Both the position numbers and the translations under genes were made by a program. The notes beneath the pieces are model-generated. The model had not been told where the DNA came from, ran no database searches, and saw only the letters and a program-made list of their open reading frames with translations. From the NCBI RefSeq assembly GCF_039543225.1, contig NZ_BAABJI010000002.1, positions 1,674,001 to 1,738,000 of the forward strand: 64,000 nucleotides of DNA, given 5' to 3'. Of this stretch, positions 52,971-62,919 are shown one piece after another (positions within the stretch are counted from its first letter, which is position 1; every line of letters begins with the position of its first letter). Source of the stretch: Mucilaginibacter defluvii. GTDB taxonomy: Bacteria > Bacteroidota > Bacteroidia > Sphingobacteriales > Sphingobacteriaceae.

Positions 52971-55262
52971 ATGATAAAAAATATAAAATACGTTTTAGTA
53001 CTTACCATTTTTTTAAGCGCCTGCAGCAATACCAAATACCTGCAACCGGGGCAAAAGCTATATACCGGCGGCAAGGTTAAAATTGTGGACACAGACAGCT
53101 TAAAGAAAAGCGACCGCAAGGCTTTAGAGGCCGATCTTACACCGTTGCTGAGGCCGAAGCCAAACTCTTCTATTCTGGGTTTACGGGTAAAGCTCTACAT
53201 CTACAATAAAACGCGCACTAATAAAACTAAAGGTTTTAAACACTGGCTAAACACCAAATTTGGCGAGCCACCTGTTTTAGCCAGTCAGGTTAACCTCGAA
53301 AAGAACAGCCAGATTTTGCAAAACCGGCTGCAAAATAAAAGCTATTTCCAGGCTACTGTAAGCGGTGATACAATTGGTAAAAAGAAAACAGCCAAAGCAG
53401 AATATACGGTTAATACCGGTCCGGCTTATAAGATCCGCAGTGTAACGTTCCCGAAGGGTAATGAAAGTTTAGATACCGCCATTGCCGGAACCGCCGGAGA
53501 AACTTTATTAAAACCAGGCGACAAGTACGATCTGGATGTAATCAAAACTGAGCGCCTGCGCATTGATGCCAAACTAAAAGAAAGAGGCTTCTTTTACTTC
53601 GCGCCTGAGGACATCATTATGCGGATAGACAGCACGGTTAACAACCACCAGGTAGATATTTTTGTGGCCGTAAAACCTGAGGTTAATGACCGCGACCGCC
53701 GTATTTATACCATCAATAAACTGTATGTATACCCAAGCTATTCGCTGCGCGATACTGCACTCCATCTGGATCAGGCGGTGCCGTACCGCTGGTATAACGT
53801 GGTTGACAGGCGGAAATCCATCAGGCCGTTCGCATTTAAAAATACTGTGCTGATGCAACCAGGCGAGGTTTATAATCGTACGGCGCATAACAACTCGCTT
53901 AACCGCTTTGTAAACCTGGGCCCCTATAAATTTGTGAAGAACAGGTTTGAACCTGTAGCATCTGACTCATCAAAACTGGATGTATTTTACTTTTTGACCC
54001 CTTATCAAAAAAAATCGATACAGGTTGATGTGCTTGGCCGTACCAACTCAGCCAACTTTACCGGTACACAAATCAACATCAACTGGAAGCACCGTAACGC
54101 GTTTAAAGGAGCAGAATTACTTACCTTCCGCTTATTCGGAAGTTCAGATGTGCAATTCTCCGGACAGGGTGGCGGCTTTAACGTGTACCAAGTAGGTGGC
54201 GAAATGAAACTGACCTGGCCAAGGTTCATATCGCCGATCAATATACGTTCAGATAATGCCTACATTCCGCATACTAATCTAACCTTAGGTTATACATTAA
54301 TTAACCGTACCAATTTATATACCTTGAACTCCTTTAACGGATCATTCGGTTATGACTGGAAACAAAGCGTACACAAAAGCCACGAGTTGAACTTGATCAA
54401 TATCAATTTTGTCAACCCGGCCAATGTAACACAACTGTATCGTGACAGTATAAGAAATAGCAGAAATCCCGCGTTGCAGCATGTAATTGACAGGCAATTT
54501 ACCTTTGGCCCAAGCTACAGCTATACCTATACTAATACTACTGAGGAGTATCGTACAAACACATTGTTTTACAACGGTCGTGTAAGTTCATCAGGGGTAA
54601 TTGCGGGTTTAGTATCAGGTGCAGACACCCTTGCAGGTAAGGAGAAATACCTGTTTGGCAGTATATTTAACCAGTTTGTAAAGTTTGAGAACGATCTGCG
54701 TTTTTATCATAAAACAGGCCCAAACAGCTCGATTGCTACCCGCTTAATGGTGGGCGTTGGTGTACCATTCGGCAACTCAACGTTGATGCCTTATAGTCAG
54801 CAGTTCTTCATTGGTGGCTCAAACAGCTTACGTGGTTTCCGCGCACGATCAATAGGTCCGGGAACTTATTATGCCGGCCGGCCAGAGGAGGGTGGTTTCC
54901 TACCCGATCAGGCAGGTGATATTCGTATTGAAGGCAACGTAGAGTGGCGCCCGAAACTTTTCAGCATTGTGCGCGGTGCCGTATTTGTTGATGCCGGTAA
55001 CATATGGTTAATGCGTGGCAATGGCGCGCAACCGGGCGCAGCGTTTGGCAAAGACTTTTATAAAGAGTTCGCGGTTGACGCCGGTGTGGGCTTACGTTTT
55101 GACGTAAGCGTACTGGTACTGCGTACCGACCTTGGTTTCCCTATCCGCAAGCCATGGCTGCCTGAGGGCCAGCGCTGGGTGATTGATAAGATTGACTTTG
55201 GCAGCAGCGCATGGCGCCACGAAAACTTAGTGTTCAACCTGGCTATCGGTTATCCGTTTTAA
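52971..55262 (+). CDS. tamL: BamA/TamA-family outer-membrane lipoprotein (TamL)
   Basis: A 763-residue Omp85 protein with a lipobox instead of a normal signal: MIKNIKYVLVLTIFLSACSN, Cys 18 would be lipidated. POTRA-like domains (about residues 30-350) precede a C-terminal barrel whose motif FFIGGSNSLRGFRARSIGPG contains the conserved LRGF. The C-terminal residue is Phe. Lipoprotein TamA homologues beside tamB are known in Bacteroidota as TamL. The start 52971 is chosen because it gives the lipobox; an upstream frame starting at 52899 overlaps tamB. Confidence 0.93.
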   Translation: MIKNIKYVLVLTIFLSACSNTKYLQPGQKLYTGGKVKIVDTDSLKKSDRKALEADLTPLLRPKPNSSILGLRVKLYIYNKTRTNKTKGFKHWLNTKFGEPPVLASQVNLEKNSQILQNRLQNKSYFQATVSGDTIGKKKTAKAEYTVNTGPAYKIRSVTFPKGNESLDTAIAGTAGETLLKPGDKYDLDVIKTERLRIDAKLKERGFFYFAPEDIIMRIDSTVNNHQVDIFVAVKPEVNDRDRRIYTINKLYVYPSYSLRDTALHLDQAVPYRWYNVVDRRKSIRPFAFKNTVLMQPGEVYNRTAHNNSLNRFVNLGPYKFVKNRFEPVASDSSKLDVFYFLTPYQKKSIQVDVLGRTNSANFTGTQININWKHRNAFKGAELLTFRLFGSSDVQFSGQGGGFNVYQVGGEMKLTWPRFISPINIRSDNAYIPHTNLTLGYTLINRTNLYTLNSFNGSFGYDWKQSVHKSHELNLININFVNPANVTQLYRDSIRNSRNPALQHVIDRQFTFGPSYSYTYTNTTEEYRTNTLFYNGRVSSSGVIAGLVSGADTLAGKEKYLFGSIFNQFVKFENDLRFYHKTGPNSSIATRLMVGVGVPFGNSTLMPYSQQFFIGGSNSLRGFRARSIGPGTYYAGRPEEGGFLPDQAGDIRIEGNVEWRPKLFSIVRGAVFVDAGNIWLMRGNGAQPGAAFGKDFYKEFAVDAGVGLRFDVSVLVLRTDLGFPIRKPWLPEGQRWVIDKIDFGSSAWRHENLVFNLAIGYPF

Positions 55263-55266
55263 TAAA

Positions 55267-55332
55267 GTTTGCAGTTTACAGTGGGCAGTAAGCAATATAC
55301 TGCCCATTGCAAACCGCGCACTGCAAACTGAA
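55267..55332. repeat. Heptamer-period inverted word array
   Basis: Five bases after the tamL stop begins GTTTGCA, GTTTACA, GTGGGCA, GTAAGCA, then ATA, then TACTGCC, CATTGCA, AACCGCG, CACTGCA, AACTGAA. The period is 7 throughout. The outer ten bases AGTTTGCAGT and the distal ACTGCAAACT are perfect reverse complements, and TGGGCAGTA pairs with TACTGCCCA, giving a nested cruciform. Confidence 0.7.
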
Positions 55333-55337
55333 AATAC

Positions 55338-55345
55338 TACCTTTG
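55338..55345 (+). promoter_or_regulatory. Putative -7 box of the retropepsin-like gene
   Basis: TACCTTTG, eight bases before the ATG at 55353 and directly after the heptamer array. No -33 box at standard distance. Confidence 0.35.
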
Positions 55346-55352
55346 CCCCCCA

Positions 55353-55793
55353 ATGCAATACATCATACCGTTAAATATAATTGACTTGCAAGGCGACGGC
55401 TTTCACCCGTTAATTGATATTACTTTATTTGGCAAAACCTATAAACTGGTATTGGATACAGGCGCATCGCGTACCGCGCTGGATAAAGCCTTGCTGACCG
55501 AAGCTAACGGCGAGGAATTTATTCTGGCAAGCGATAAACTATCTACCGGCTTAGGTACCAACACCATGGTGTCGTTCACGGCTACACTTAGTGATATGTA
55601 TTTGGGCGACCTTAAACTGGACGCATTTGACGCGGCTGTGCTCGACCTCTCCACCATCAACATAGCATACGAACAACTTAACCACCCCAAGGTATTGGGT
55701 GTTTTAGGGGGCGATGTTTTAATGAAGTACAAAGCAGTAATTGATTATGGCAAGCGACAAATCACACTAAAAACACGAAAGCGGAAAGCATAA
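55353..55793 (+). CDS. Retropepsin-like aspartic protease
   Basis: 146 residues with a single catalytic motif, YKLVLDTGASRTALDKALL (DTGAS, about residue 35), and a hydrophobic motif VLGVLGGDVLMKYKAVID, matching clan AA proteases that act as dimers. No signal peptide, so cytoplasmic. Its target is unknown; it lies after tamL but has its own promoter box. Ends at a bidirectional terminator shared with gyrB. Confidence 0.88.
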   Translation: MQYIIPLNIIDLQGDGFHPLIDITLFGKTYKLVLDTGASRTALDKALLTEANGEEFILASDKLSTGLGTNTMVSFTATLSDMYLGDLKLDAFDAAVLDLSTINIAYEQLNHPKVLGVLGGDVLMKYKAVIDYGKRQITLKTRKRKA

Positions 55794-55825
55794 AAAAGCC
55801 TCTCAAAAAATTGAGAGGCTTTTTT
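55792..55825. terminator. Bidirectional terminator between protease gene and gyrB
   Basis: A perfect 15-bp stem with GCCTCTCAA core (55792-55806 with 55811-55825) and AAAA loop, flanked by A and T runs, between convergent stops. Confidence 0.9.
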
Positions 55826-55840
55826 GTATCTGTTAGCTAC

Positions 55841-57805
<1,965 letters not shown>

Positions 57806-57822
57806 TTAAAAGTATAACCTTC

Positions 57823-57830
57823 AAAAATAC
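57823..57830 (-). promoter_or_regulatory. Putative -7 box of gyrB
   Basis: TATTTTTG on the minus strand, 24 bases before the gyrB start. No clear -33. Confidence 0.35.
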
Positions 57831-57919
57831 GAAAAATATGCGAGATTACCGCTATGTTGATAACTACCCGGGTGTGGAAACTTGCCTGTTAAATGATTAG
57901 GATAGTAATTGCTAAAAGT

Positions 57920-57927
57920 TATATTTG
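57920..57927 (+). promoter_or_regulatory. Putative -7 box of the OmpH lipoprotein gene
   Basis: TATATTTG, about 20 bases before the start at 57947, which is preceded by GAAGGATG. Confidence 0.45.
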
Positions 57928-57946
57928 TGAAATTTTTTACTGAAGG

Positions 57947-58570
57947 ATGATGATACATAAAGCCTCTTACTTTTCAAAACTGACTTTAGGCGCTGCCTCT
58001 GCAGCATTAGTAATAGCCGGCACTTTAGCCGCTTGCAATAATGAGCAAAAACCAGCAGACAAACCTGCAGCAACCACTACAACTACCGGTACAACCGCTG
58101 CCCCTGCCAAAGAAACCATAGTTTACATTAACCAGGATACCCTGCTGGCTAAATACGATTATGTGAAAGATATGGGCGATCGCCTGCAAAAGAAGGGCAA
58201 AGCCGCACAGGGTGATGTTGACTCGCGCAAGCAAGCCATACAACGCGAGATTGTGGAGTATCAAAAAAACGCTGCTACCATGAGCGCCGATCAGCGTGCC
58301 GCTACGGAGCAACGCTTACAGAAAAAAGCACAGGAAATGCAAGGTTATGAGCAAAACGCTACAGCCGCTTTCCAAAACAGCCAGGCCGACGAAAACGACA
58401 AACTATTTAACAAGGTTAGCGATTACGTTAAAAAATACGCTAAAGAAAAAGGCTATAAAATGATATTAAGCTACTCGCGCCTTAACCCTACCGTGCTTTA
58501 TGGAGACCAAAGTCTGGACGTTACTGCTGACGTATTAAAGGGACTGAACGAAGAATATAAGAAGAAATAA
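57947..58570 (+). CDS. OmpH-family lipoprotein
   Basis: A 207-residue third OmpH/Skp homologue in this window, but a lipoprotein: the N-terminal segment ends LVIAGTLAACNN with the lipobox Cys, followed by a T/A/P-rich linker (about residues 35-55), then IVYINQDTLLAKYDYVKDMG and a charged helical arm to the end. Lipidation would anchor it to a membrane, unlike soluble Skp. The two upstream-of-bamA copies are at 1891-2983. Confidence 0.9.
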   Translation: MMIHKASYFSKLTLGAASAALVIAGTLAACNNEQKPADKPAATTTTTGTTAAPAKETIVYINQDTLLAKYDYVKDMGDRLQKKGKAAQGDVDSRKQAIQREIVEYQKNAATMSADQRAATEQRLQKKAQEMQGYEQNATAAFQNSQADENDKLFNKVSDYVKKYAKEKGYKMILSYSRLNPTVLYGDQSLDVTADVLKGLNEEYKKK

Positions 58571-58571
58571 A

Positions 58572-58640
58572 CCGCCCCGCCTTGCTACGGAGGGGTGTTA
58601 TAAAAAAAAGCCGCAATTTCTTGATTGAACTGCGGCTTTT
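58572..58640. terminator. GC-rich hairpin and terminator after the OmpH lipoprotein gene
   Basis: Just after the stop is a CCCC...GGGG hairpin (about 58574-58595), similar to the repeat at 22592. Then AAAAGCCGCA (58606-58615) pairs with TGCGGCTTTT (58631-58640) and can terminate both this gene and the FISUMP gene convergent to it. Confidence 0.75.
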
Positions 58641-58649
58641 GCATTTAAG

Positions 58650-59306
58650 TTAGTTTTTAATGAATCTTACAGCATGCCGGCTACTTTCGTTTTGTAATGC
58701 ATGAATTAAAACATAGGTAGCATCATCACTTAAATGATCATAAATACTAAAGCATACAGGCAAATTTGTGGTATTATCACTCGATTTTGCCCAACTTGTC
58801 GTCCAAAACACGGCGAGCCTGCCTGAATAATCATATTGTTTGAAATAACCATCGTAGGCGCCGGTACTTACGGCATTAAAACCTAAAGAATTAATGCCTT
58901 TTGTAAACCATGTTTTTGTAGCCATAAATTTCAATGCATCTTCCTTTTGCAAGTATATACCGCCTGAATTTTCCGAGGTTTTACCTACGTAATTCATTAA
59001 GTTCAGGTAATCCTCTTTAGTAGGTAATCTCCAGCCCGTCGGCGGTTTAATAGTTTTGGCTTCATTGAGTGTGTAAAGTTTACCGGAATTTTCCATATCA
59101 GCCATTTGATCATACTTTACGCCTCCGGTACCTTCATAATTCACCGCAGTCCATAATTGTGTCCCGATTTTGACCGTGGGATATTGTTTTCCGTCAATGG
59201 CTATAGCTGTTTCATCTTTTTTGGGGATAACTTCTTTAGAATCATCATTTTTGCAACTGCCAATTATTAACATAGCGGCAATTAAAATGCGCAAGGTTGG
59301 TTTCAT
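58650..59306 (-). CDS. FISUMP-domain lipoprotein
   Basis: 218 residues: a lipoprotein signal (MKPTLRILIAAMLIIGSCKN, Cys 18) then a Fibrobacter succinogenes major paralogous domain: YPTVKIGTQLWTAVNYEGTG, YTLNEAKTIKPPTGWRLPTK, AVSTGAYDGYF and the C-terminal HAVRFIKN. These lipoproteins are surface-exposed and common in Bacteroidota; function unknown. Base composition looks richer in A and T than in neighbours, suggesting recent acquisition or relaxed use. Confidence 0.88.
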   Translation of the reverse strand: MKPTLRILIAAMLIIGSCKNDDSKEVIPKKDETAIAIDGKQYPTVKIGTQLWTAVNYEGTGGVKYDQMADMENSGKLYTLNEAKTIKPPTGWRLPTKEDYLNLMNYVGKTSENSGGIYLQKEDALKFMATKTWFTKGINSLGFNAVSTGAYDGYFKQYDYSGRLAVFWTTSWAKSSDNTTNLPVCFSIYDHLSDDATYVLIHALQNESSRHAVRFIKN

Positions 59307-59332
59307 TGTTATTTGTTTTGGATATAATATAC

Positions 59333-59749
59333 CTATTCTTCTTCTTTATCTCTTGAATTTTCGAAAAAACCTTCCTGCAGATCGTCGATCTCGCGTCGGT
59401 CGCGTTTGGTGGGGCGGCCCGCACCACGATCACGACGTAACGTGGGCGCCTGAAACATGGATTGAAAGGAATGCGTATCCTGCACCGGGGTCAGATCCTC
59501 ATAAAAGTCGACAGCCTTTTTGGCGTCCACACGATTTTCGAGCAGGCCGGTTACCTTTACCACCTTCCGTTCCAGTCCTTTTGATACGTTGTAAGTATCA
59601 CCCAGCTTAACCTCATAGGATGCTTTCAAATTCTGACCATCCTTTTTAACACGGCCAGCCTTACAGGCTTCTGCAGCCAGTGTACGTGTTTTAAAAAGGC
59701 GTATGGCCCAAAGGTATTTATCTATACGTAGTTTTTCTTTTTCAGGCAT
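59333..59749 (-). CDS. S4-domain RNA-binding protein (Hsp15-like)
   Basis: A 138-residue protein whose first 60 residues are an S4 domain: LRIDKYLWAIRLFKTRTLAA, then ACKAGRVKKDGQNLK. The C-terminus is basic and rich in R and K (APTLRRDRGAGRPTKRDRRE), consistent with RNA binding; it resembles ribosome-associated Hsp15. The role is probably recycling of stalled 50S subunits. It precedes the FISUMP gene by 26 bases on the same strand. Confidence 0.88.
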   Translation of the reverse strand: MPEKEKLRIDKYLWAIRLFKTRTLAAEACKAGRVKKDGQNLKASYEVKLGDTYNVSKGLERKVVKVTGLLENRVDAKKAVDFYEDLTPVQDTHSFQSMFQAPTLRRDRGAGRPTKRDRREIDDLQEGFFENSRDKEEE

Positions 59750-59867
59750 AAGGGCAAAATTAAAGGTTACATAACAATATTAAGTGTATAATTCTTATAT
59801 AATCTATCTATGTAAAAACATCTCAATTAAAAACACATTTATACTTTTGCATTCATACTATAATTAT

Positions 59868-60350
59868 ATGGCTACTGAGAACGACAGATACGACGACGAA
59901 TTTGAAGAAGATTATGAGGATACCGATGAGCAACCCGAGGGGGATTATGTAGAGCTTTACTCCAAATGGAGCATATGGGGTTTCAGCATATTTTTTTCGA
60001 GTTTTTTGGGGGCTGCATTGCTATTACGAAATCTTTGGATTTCAGGATTTAAAAGAGCTGCATTTGCGATCGGAGCATTTGCTCTGATTTACTCATGCGT
60101 TTCCTATGCGGCAATAATTTCTGTACCGACCAAAGACATTATCATAATAAATTTGCTTGTAATATTGGCCAATATTATCGGCGGATATATGTACGCAGTG
60201 TTTTTTTATAAACGTTACTTTCCGGCAGATGATTATTATCCTAAAAGTATCTGGGGAGCATTAAGCATTGCTATACTTATTTATGTAGCTCTTGCTGTTA
60301 TAATGAAACAAATTGATCCGGAGGCGATGAAACAGTTATCTGCCCAATAA
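59868..60350 (+). CDS. Hypothetical membrane protein
   Basis: 160 residues from the chosen start at 59868; a frame from 59784 would add 28 residues with no obvious function. The N-terminus is strongly acidic (about 25 residues rich in D and E), then four hydrophobic helices (about residues 36-58, 66-88, 97-119 and 130-148). I do not recognise a family. It lies between an S4 gene on the other strand and dapD. AT-rich. Confidence 0.65.
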   Translation: MATENDRYDDEFEEDYEDTDEQPEGDYVELYSKWSIWGFSIFFSSFLGAALLLRNLWISGFKRAAFAIGAFALIYSCVSYAAIISVPTKDIIIINLLVILANIIGGYMYAVFFYKRYFPADDYYPKSIWGALSIAILIYVALAVIMKQIDPEAMKQLSAQ

Positions 60351-60406
60351 CATCCCACATTTTTGTATAAAAATCCTTTAATTTGCCCCAAAGTTTAAAT
60401 AATACC

Positions 60407-61222
60407 ATGCAAGATCTGAAAAAACTTATTGAAGAAGCCTGGGAAGACCGCGCCCTGTTACAATATAACGAATACAAAGACGCCATTGAAACCGTTATTG
60501 AACGGTTAGATAAAGGCGAATACCGCGTTGCCGAAGTTATTGGCGGCCGCTGGCATACTAACGATTGGATCAAGAAAGCCGTTATCCTATACTTCCCTAT
60601 CCGCGTTATGGAAGAGAATAAGGTGGGCCCGTTTGTGTTCCATGATAAAATGGCGCTTAAAACCGATTACAAGCAAACCGGCGTTCGCGTGGTTCCTCAT
60701 GCCATTGCCCGTTATGGCGCGCATTTAGCCAAAGGCGTAATCCTGATGCCATCGTATGTAAACATAGGCGCTTTTGTTGACGAGGGTACTATGGTTGATA
60801 CCTGGGCTACCGTAGGCTCGTGCGCGCAAATTGGCAAACACGTACACTTGAGCGGTGGTGTGGGCATTGGCGGCGTTTTAGAGCCGGTTCAGGCTGCACC
60901 GGTAATTATCGAGGATAACTGCTTCGTCGGCTCACGTGCAATTGTGGTTGAAGGCGTACACGTAGAAAGTGAAGCTGTGCTTGGCGCTAATGTGGTACTA
61001 ACCGCTTCAACCAAAATTATTGATGTTACCGGCGAGGAGCCGATTGAATATAAAGGCCGCGTACCGGCACGTTCGGTAGTTATACCGGGCTCATACACAA
61101 AAAAATTCCCTGCGGGTGAATACCAGGTGCCTTGCGCGCTGATCATCGGCAAGCGTAAAGAGTCGACCGACAAAAAAACTTCACTGAACGACGCCCTGCG
61201 CGAAAATAACGTAGCCGTTTAG
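60407..61222 (+). CDS. dapD: 2,3,4,5-tetrahydropyridine-2,6-dicarboxylate N-succinyltransferase
   Basis: DapD succinylates tetrahydrodipicolinate in lysine and meso-diaminopimelate synthesis. The protein, 271 residues, contains an N-terminal helical domain (LKKLIEEAWEDRALLQYNEY) and a left-handed beta-helix of hexapeptide repeats (YVNIGAFVDEGTMVDTWATV then GGVGIGGVLEPVQAAPVIIE). The start 60407 (MQDLKK) matches homologues; an upstream ATG at 60383 would add eight residues. Directly followed by a heptamer array. Confidence 0.95.
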   Translation: MQDLKKLIEEAWEDRALLQYNEYKDAIETVIERLDKGEYRVAEVIGGRWHTNDWIKKAVILYFPIRVMEENKVGPFVFHDKMALKTDYKQTGVRVVPHAIARYGAHLAKGVILMPSYVNIGAFVDEGTMVDTWATVGSCAQIGKHVHLSGGVGIGGVLEPVQAAPVIIEDNCFVGSRAIVVEGVHVESEAVLGANVVLTASTKIIDVTGEEPIEYKGRVPARSVVIPGSYTKKFPAGEYQVPCALIIGKRKESTDKKTSLNDALRENNVAV

Positions 61223-61299
61223 TTTAGATTTGAGATACCAGATGTGAGATTTGAGATAGTGCATAGCACTGCAGCTTATCTCACATCTCACTACTCATT
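61223..61299. repeat. Heptamer-period inverted word array filling the dapD-GT9 gap
   Basis: Right after the dapD stop: TTTAGAT, TTGAGAT, ACCAGAT, GTGAGAT, TTGAGAT; then a hairpin AGTGC ATA GCACT; then TTATCTC, ACATCTC, ACTACTC, A. The arms AGATGTGAGAT and ATCTCACATCT are reverse complements. It ends five bases before the GT9 ATG, so the gap consists almost entirely of this array. Confidence 0.7.
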
Positions 61300-61304
61300 A
61301 AAAA

Positions 61305-62291
61305 ATGAAAATACTGATAAGGCTACCTAACTGGCTTGGTGACGTGGTGATGAGCACATCGTTTGTTACCGCGGTAAAGCAGCTTTATCCTGATGCGCAG
61401 ATTGATGTGATTATTAAGCAGGAATTAAAAAGCATTGCCGCCTTGATTCCGGGTATCTCTAATATTTATCCTTTCGCCAAGCAGGAGTTTAAAGGATTGA
61501 GCGGCGTGTACCGTTTTGGCAAAGTACTACGCAATCAGCGGTACGATATTTATTTTAACCTTCCGCCATCTCTGTCATCAGCTGTGATGGCCTTTGCAAC
61601 AGGTGCGAAAAAACGGGTTGGTTTTGGCAGCGAAGGCGGTTTCTTTTTACTCACTAAAGCCTGCAAACGCCCGAAAGGCGTACACCGGGTACGTGAATAT
61701 ATCGCCCTTCTGGAGCAATTCACCGGGCAGCCTATACCCTCCGAACCGGTAAAGATCATCGCCCATCCCCTGTTTAACGAGCCCAGGCAATTGCTGGTTA
61801 ATTTTAACTCCGAAGCAGAATCGCGCCGTATGCCGGTTGATAAAGGCATTACCCTGCTTAACCTGTTGTTGAGTACCTTTGCTGATATTACCATCGGCAT
61901 GATAGGTGCCCTTAAGGATGCAGCGCATGTAAACGCTATTGTTGCCGGTGTAGATAACCAGGATAGGATAATTAATCATGCAGGCCAAACCAGCCTCAGC
62001 AACCTGGCATCACTAATGGCGGGTACCGCGGCATTGCTTACTGTTGATTCCGGTCCGGCGCATTTGGCAAACAGCGTTGGCTTGCCGGTTGTAGTGTTAT
62101 TTGGTGCCGGCAACGAGCACAATACCGAGCCCTTTAACCTGGATGACATGACGGTGATCCGCGCTAATCAGCTTAGCTGTGAACCCTGTGTACGCAATAC
62201 CTGTAAGCTCTACGGCAAACCCAAGTGTATGCAGTTGCTTAACGAAACAAAAATTATTGAAGCCCTGAGTAAATATTTGAACCATGCTTAA
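61305..62291 (+). CDS. Glycosyltransferase family 9 (heptosyltransferase-like)
   Basis: A 328-residue GT-B transferase of the ADP-heptose:LPS type. Motifs: MKILIRLPNWLGDVVMSTSF at the N-terminus, GFGSEGGFFLL, and the C-terminal LLTVDSGPAHLANSVGLPVV followed by VLFGAGNEHNTEPF. It adds a sugar to lipopolysaccharide core; the exact sugar is not known. A cysteine-rich segment CEPCVRNTCKLYGKPKC near the end is a common family feature. It overlaps tsaC by eight bases. Confidence 0.92.
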   Translation: MKILIRLPNWLGDVVMSTSFVTAVKQLYPDAQIDVIIKQELKSIAALIPGISNIYPFAKQEFKGLSGVYRFGKVLRNQRYDIYFNLPPSLSSAVMAFATGAKKRVGFGSEGGFFLLTKACKRPKGVHRVREYIALLEQFTGQPIPSEPVKIIAHPLFNEPRQLLVNFNSEAESRRMPVDKGITLLNLLLSTFADITIGMIGALKDAAHVNAIVAGVDNQDRIINHAGQTSLSNLASLMAGTAALLTVDSGPAHLANSVGLPVVVLFGAGNEHNTEPFNLDDMTVIRANQLSCEPCVRNTCKLYGKPKCMQLLNETKIIEALSKYLNHA

Positions 62292-62850
62292 AGACGAAGT
62301 AGCAAAAGCCCTTAAAGTTGTTCAGGATGGCGGGATCATCCTCTATCCTACCGATACCATTTGGGGTATTGGCTGCGATGCTACTAATACCGAGGCCGTG
62401 AAAAAGATATTCGCCCTTAAACAGCGCGAGGAAGCAAAGAGCATGATCATTCTGCTGGATACCGACAACAAACTGCAAAGCTACGTACGCGAGGTGCCCG
62501 ATATAGCTTACGACCTGATAGAATATGCCGAGAACCCATTAACATTGGTAATGCCAGGCGCCAAAAATATATCTGAAGCCCTGATAGCTGCTGACGGCAG
62601 TGTAGGCATACGCGTTGCCAAACATCCCTTTTGCGAGCAGTTGATACAGCGCCTGCGTAAACCACTGGTTTCAACATCAGCCAATATCAGCGGGCAACCA
62701 TCTCCGCAAAACTTTAACGAAATAGCGTCCGAAATTATAGAAGGTGTTGATTACGTGGTTGATGTAGACCAGCACGATACTACATTAAAAAAACCATCAA
62801 CCATTATGCGTTTAGCGCCTGACGGCAGGTTTGAGTTTCTGCGCCGCTGA
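62284..62850 (+). CDS. tsaC: L-threonylcarbamoyladenylate synthase
   Basis: A 188-residue YrdC/Sua5-type protein that makes threonylcarbamoyl-AMP for the t6A37 tRNA modification. Features are GGIILYPTDTIWGIGCDATN near the N-terminus, FALKQREEAKSMIILL, and PLVSTSANISGQPSP (about residue 128). No C-terminal Sua5 domain. Overlaps the GT9 gene by eight bases. Confidence 0.93.
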   Translation: MLKDEVAKALKVVQDGGIILYPTDTIWGIGCDATNTEAVKKIFALKQREEAKSMIILLDTDNKLQSYVREVPDIAYDLIEYAENPLTLVMPGAKNISEALIAADGSVGIRVAKHPFCEQLIQRLRKPLVSTSANISGQPSPQNFNEIASEIIEGVDYVVDVDQHDTTLKKPSTIMRLAPDGRFEFLRR

Positions 62851-62883
62851 TTGGCTGTTTTATAGCTCATTTTTATAAATTTG
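62851..62883 (+). promoter_or_regulatory. Putative promoter of cca
   Basis: TTG (62851-62853), a 22-base spacer and TAAATTTG (62876-62883). The leader to the ATG at 62920 would be about 30 bases. Confidence 0.5.
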
Positions 62884-62919
62884 CACCTTTCATCAATGCC
62901 ACTCGGGCATACAAAGGGA

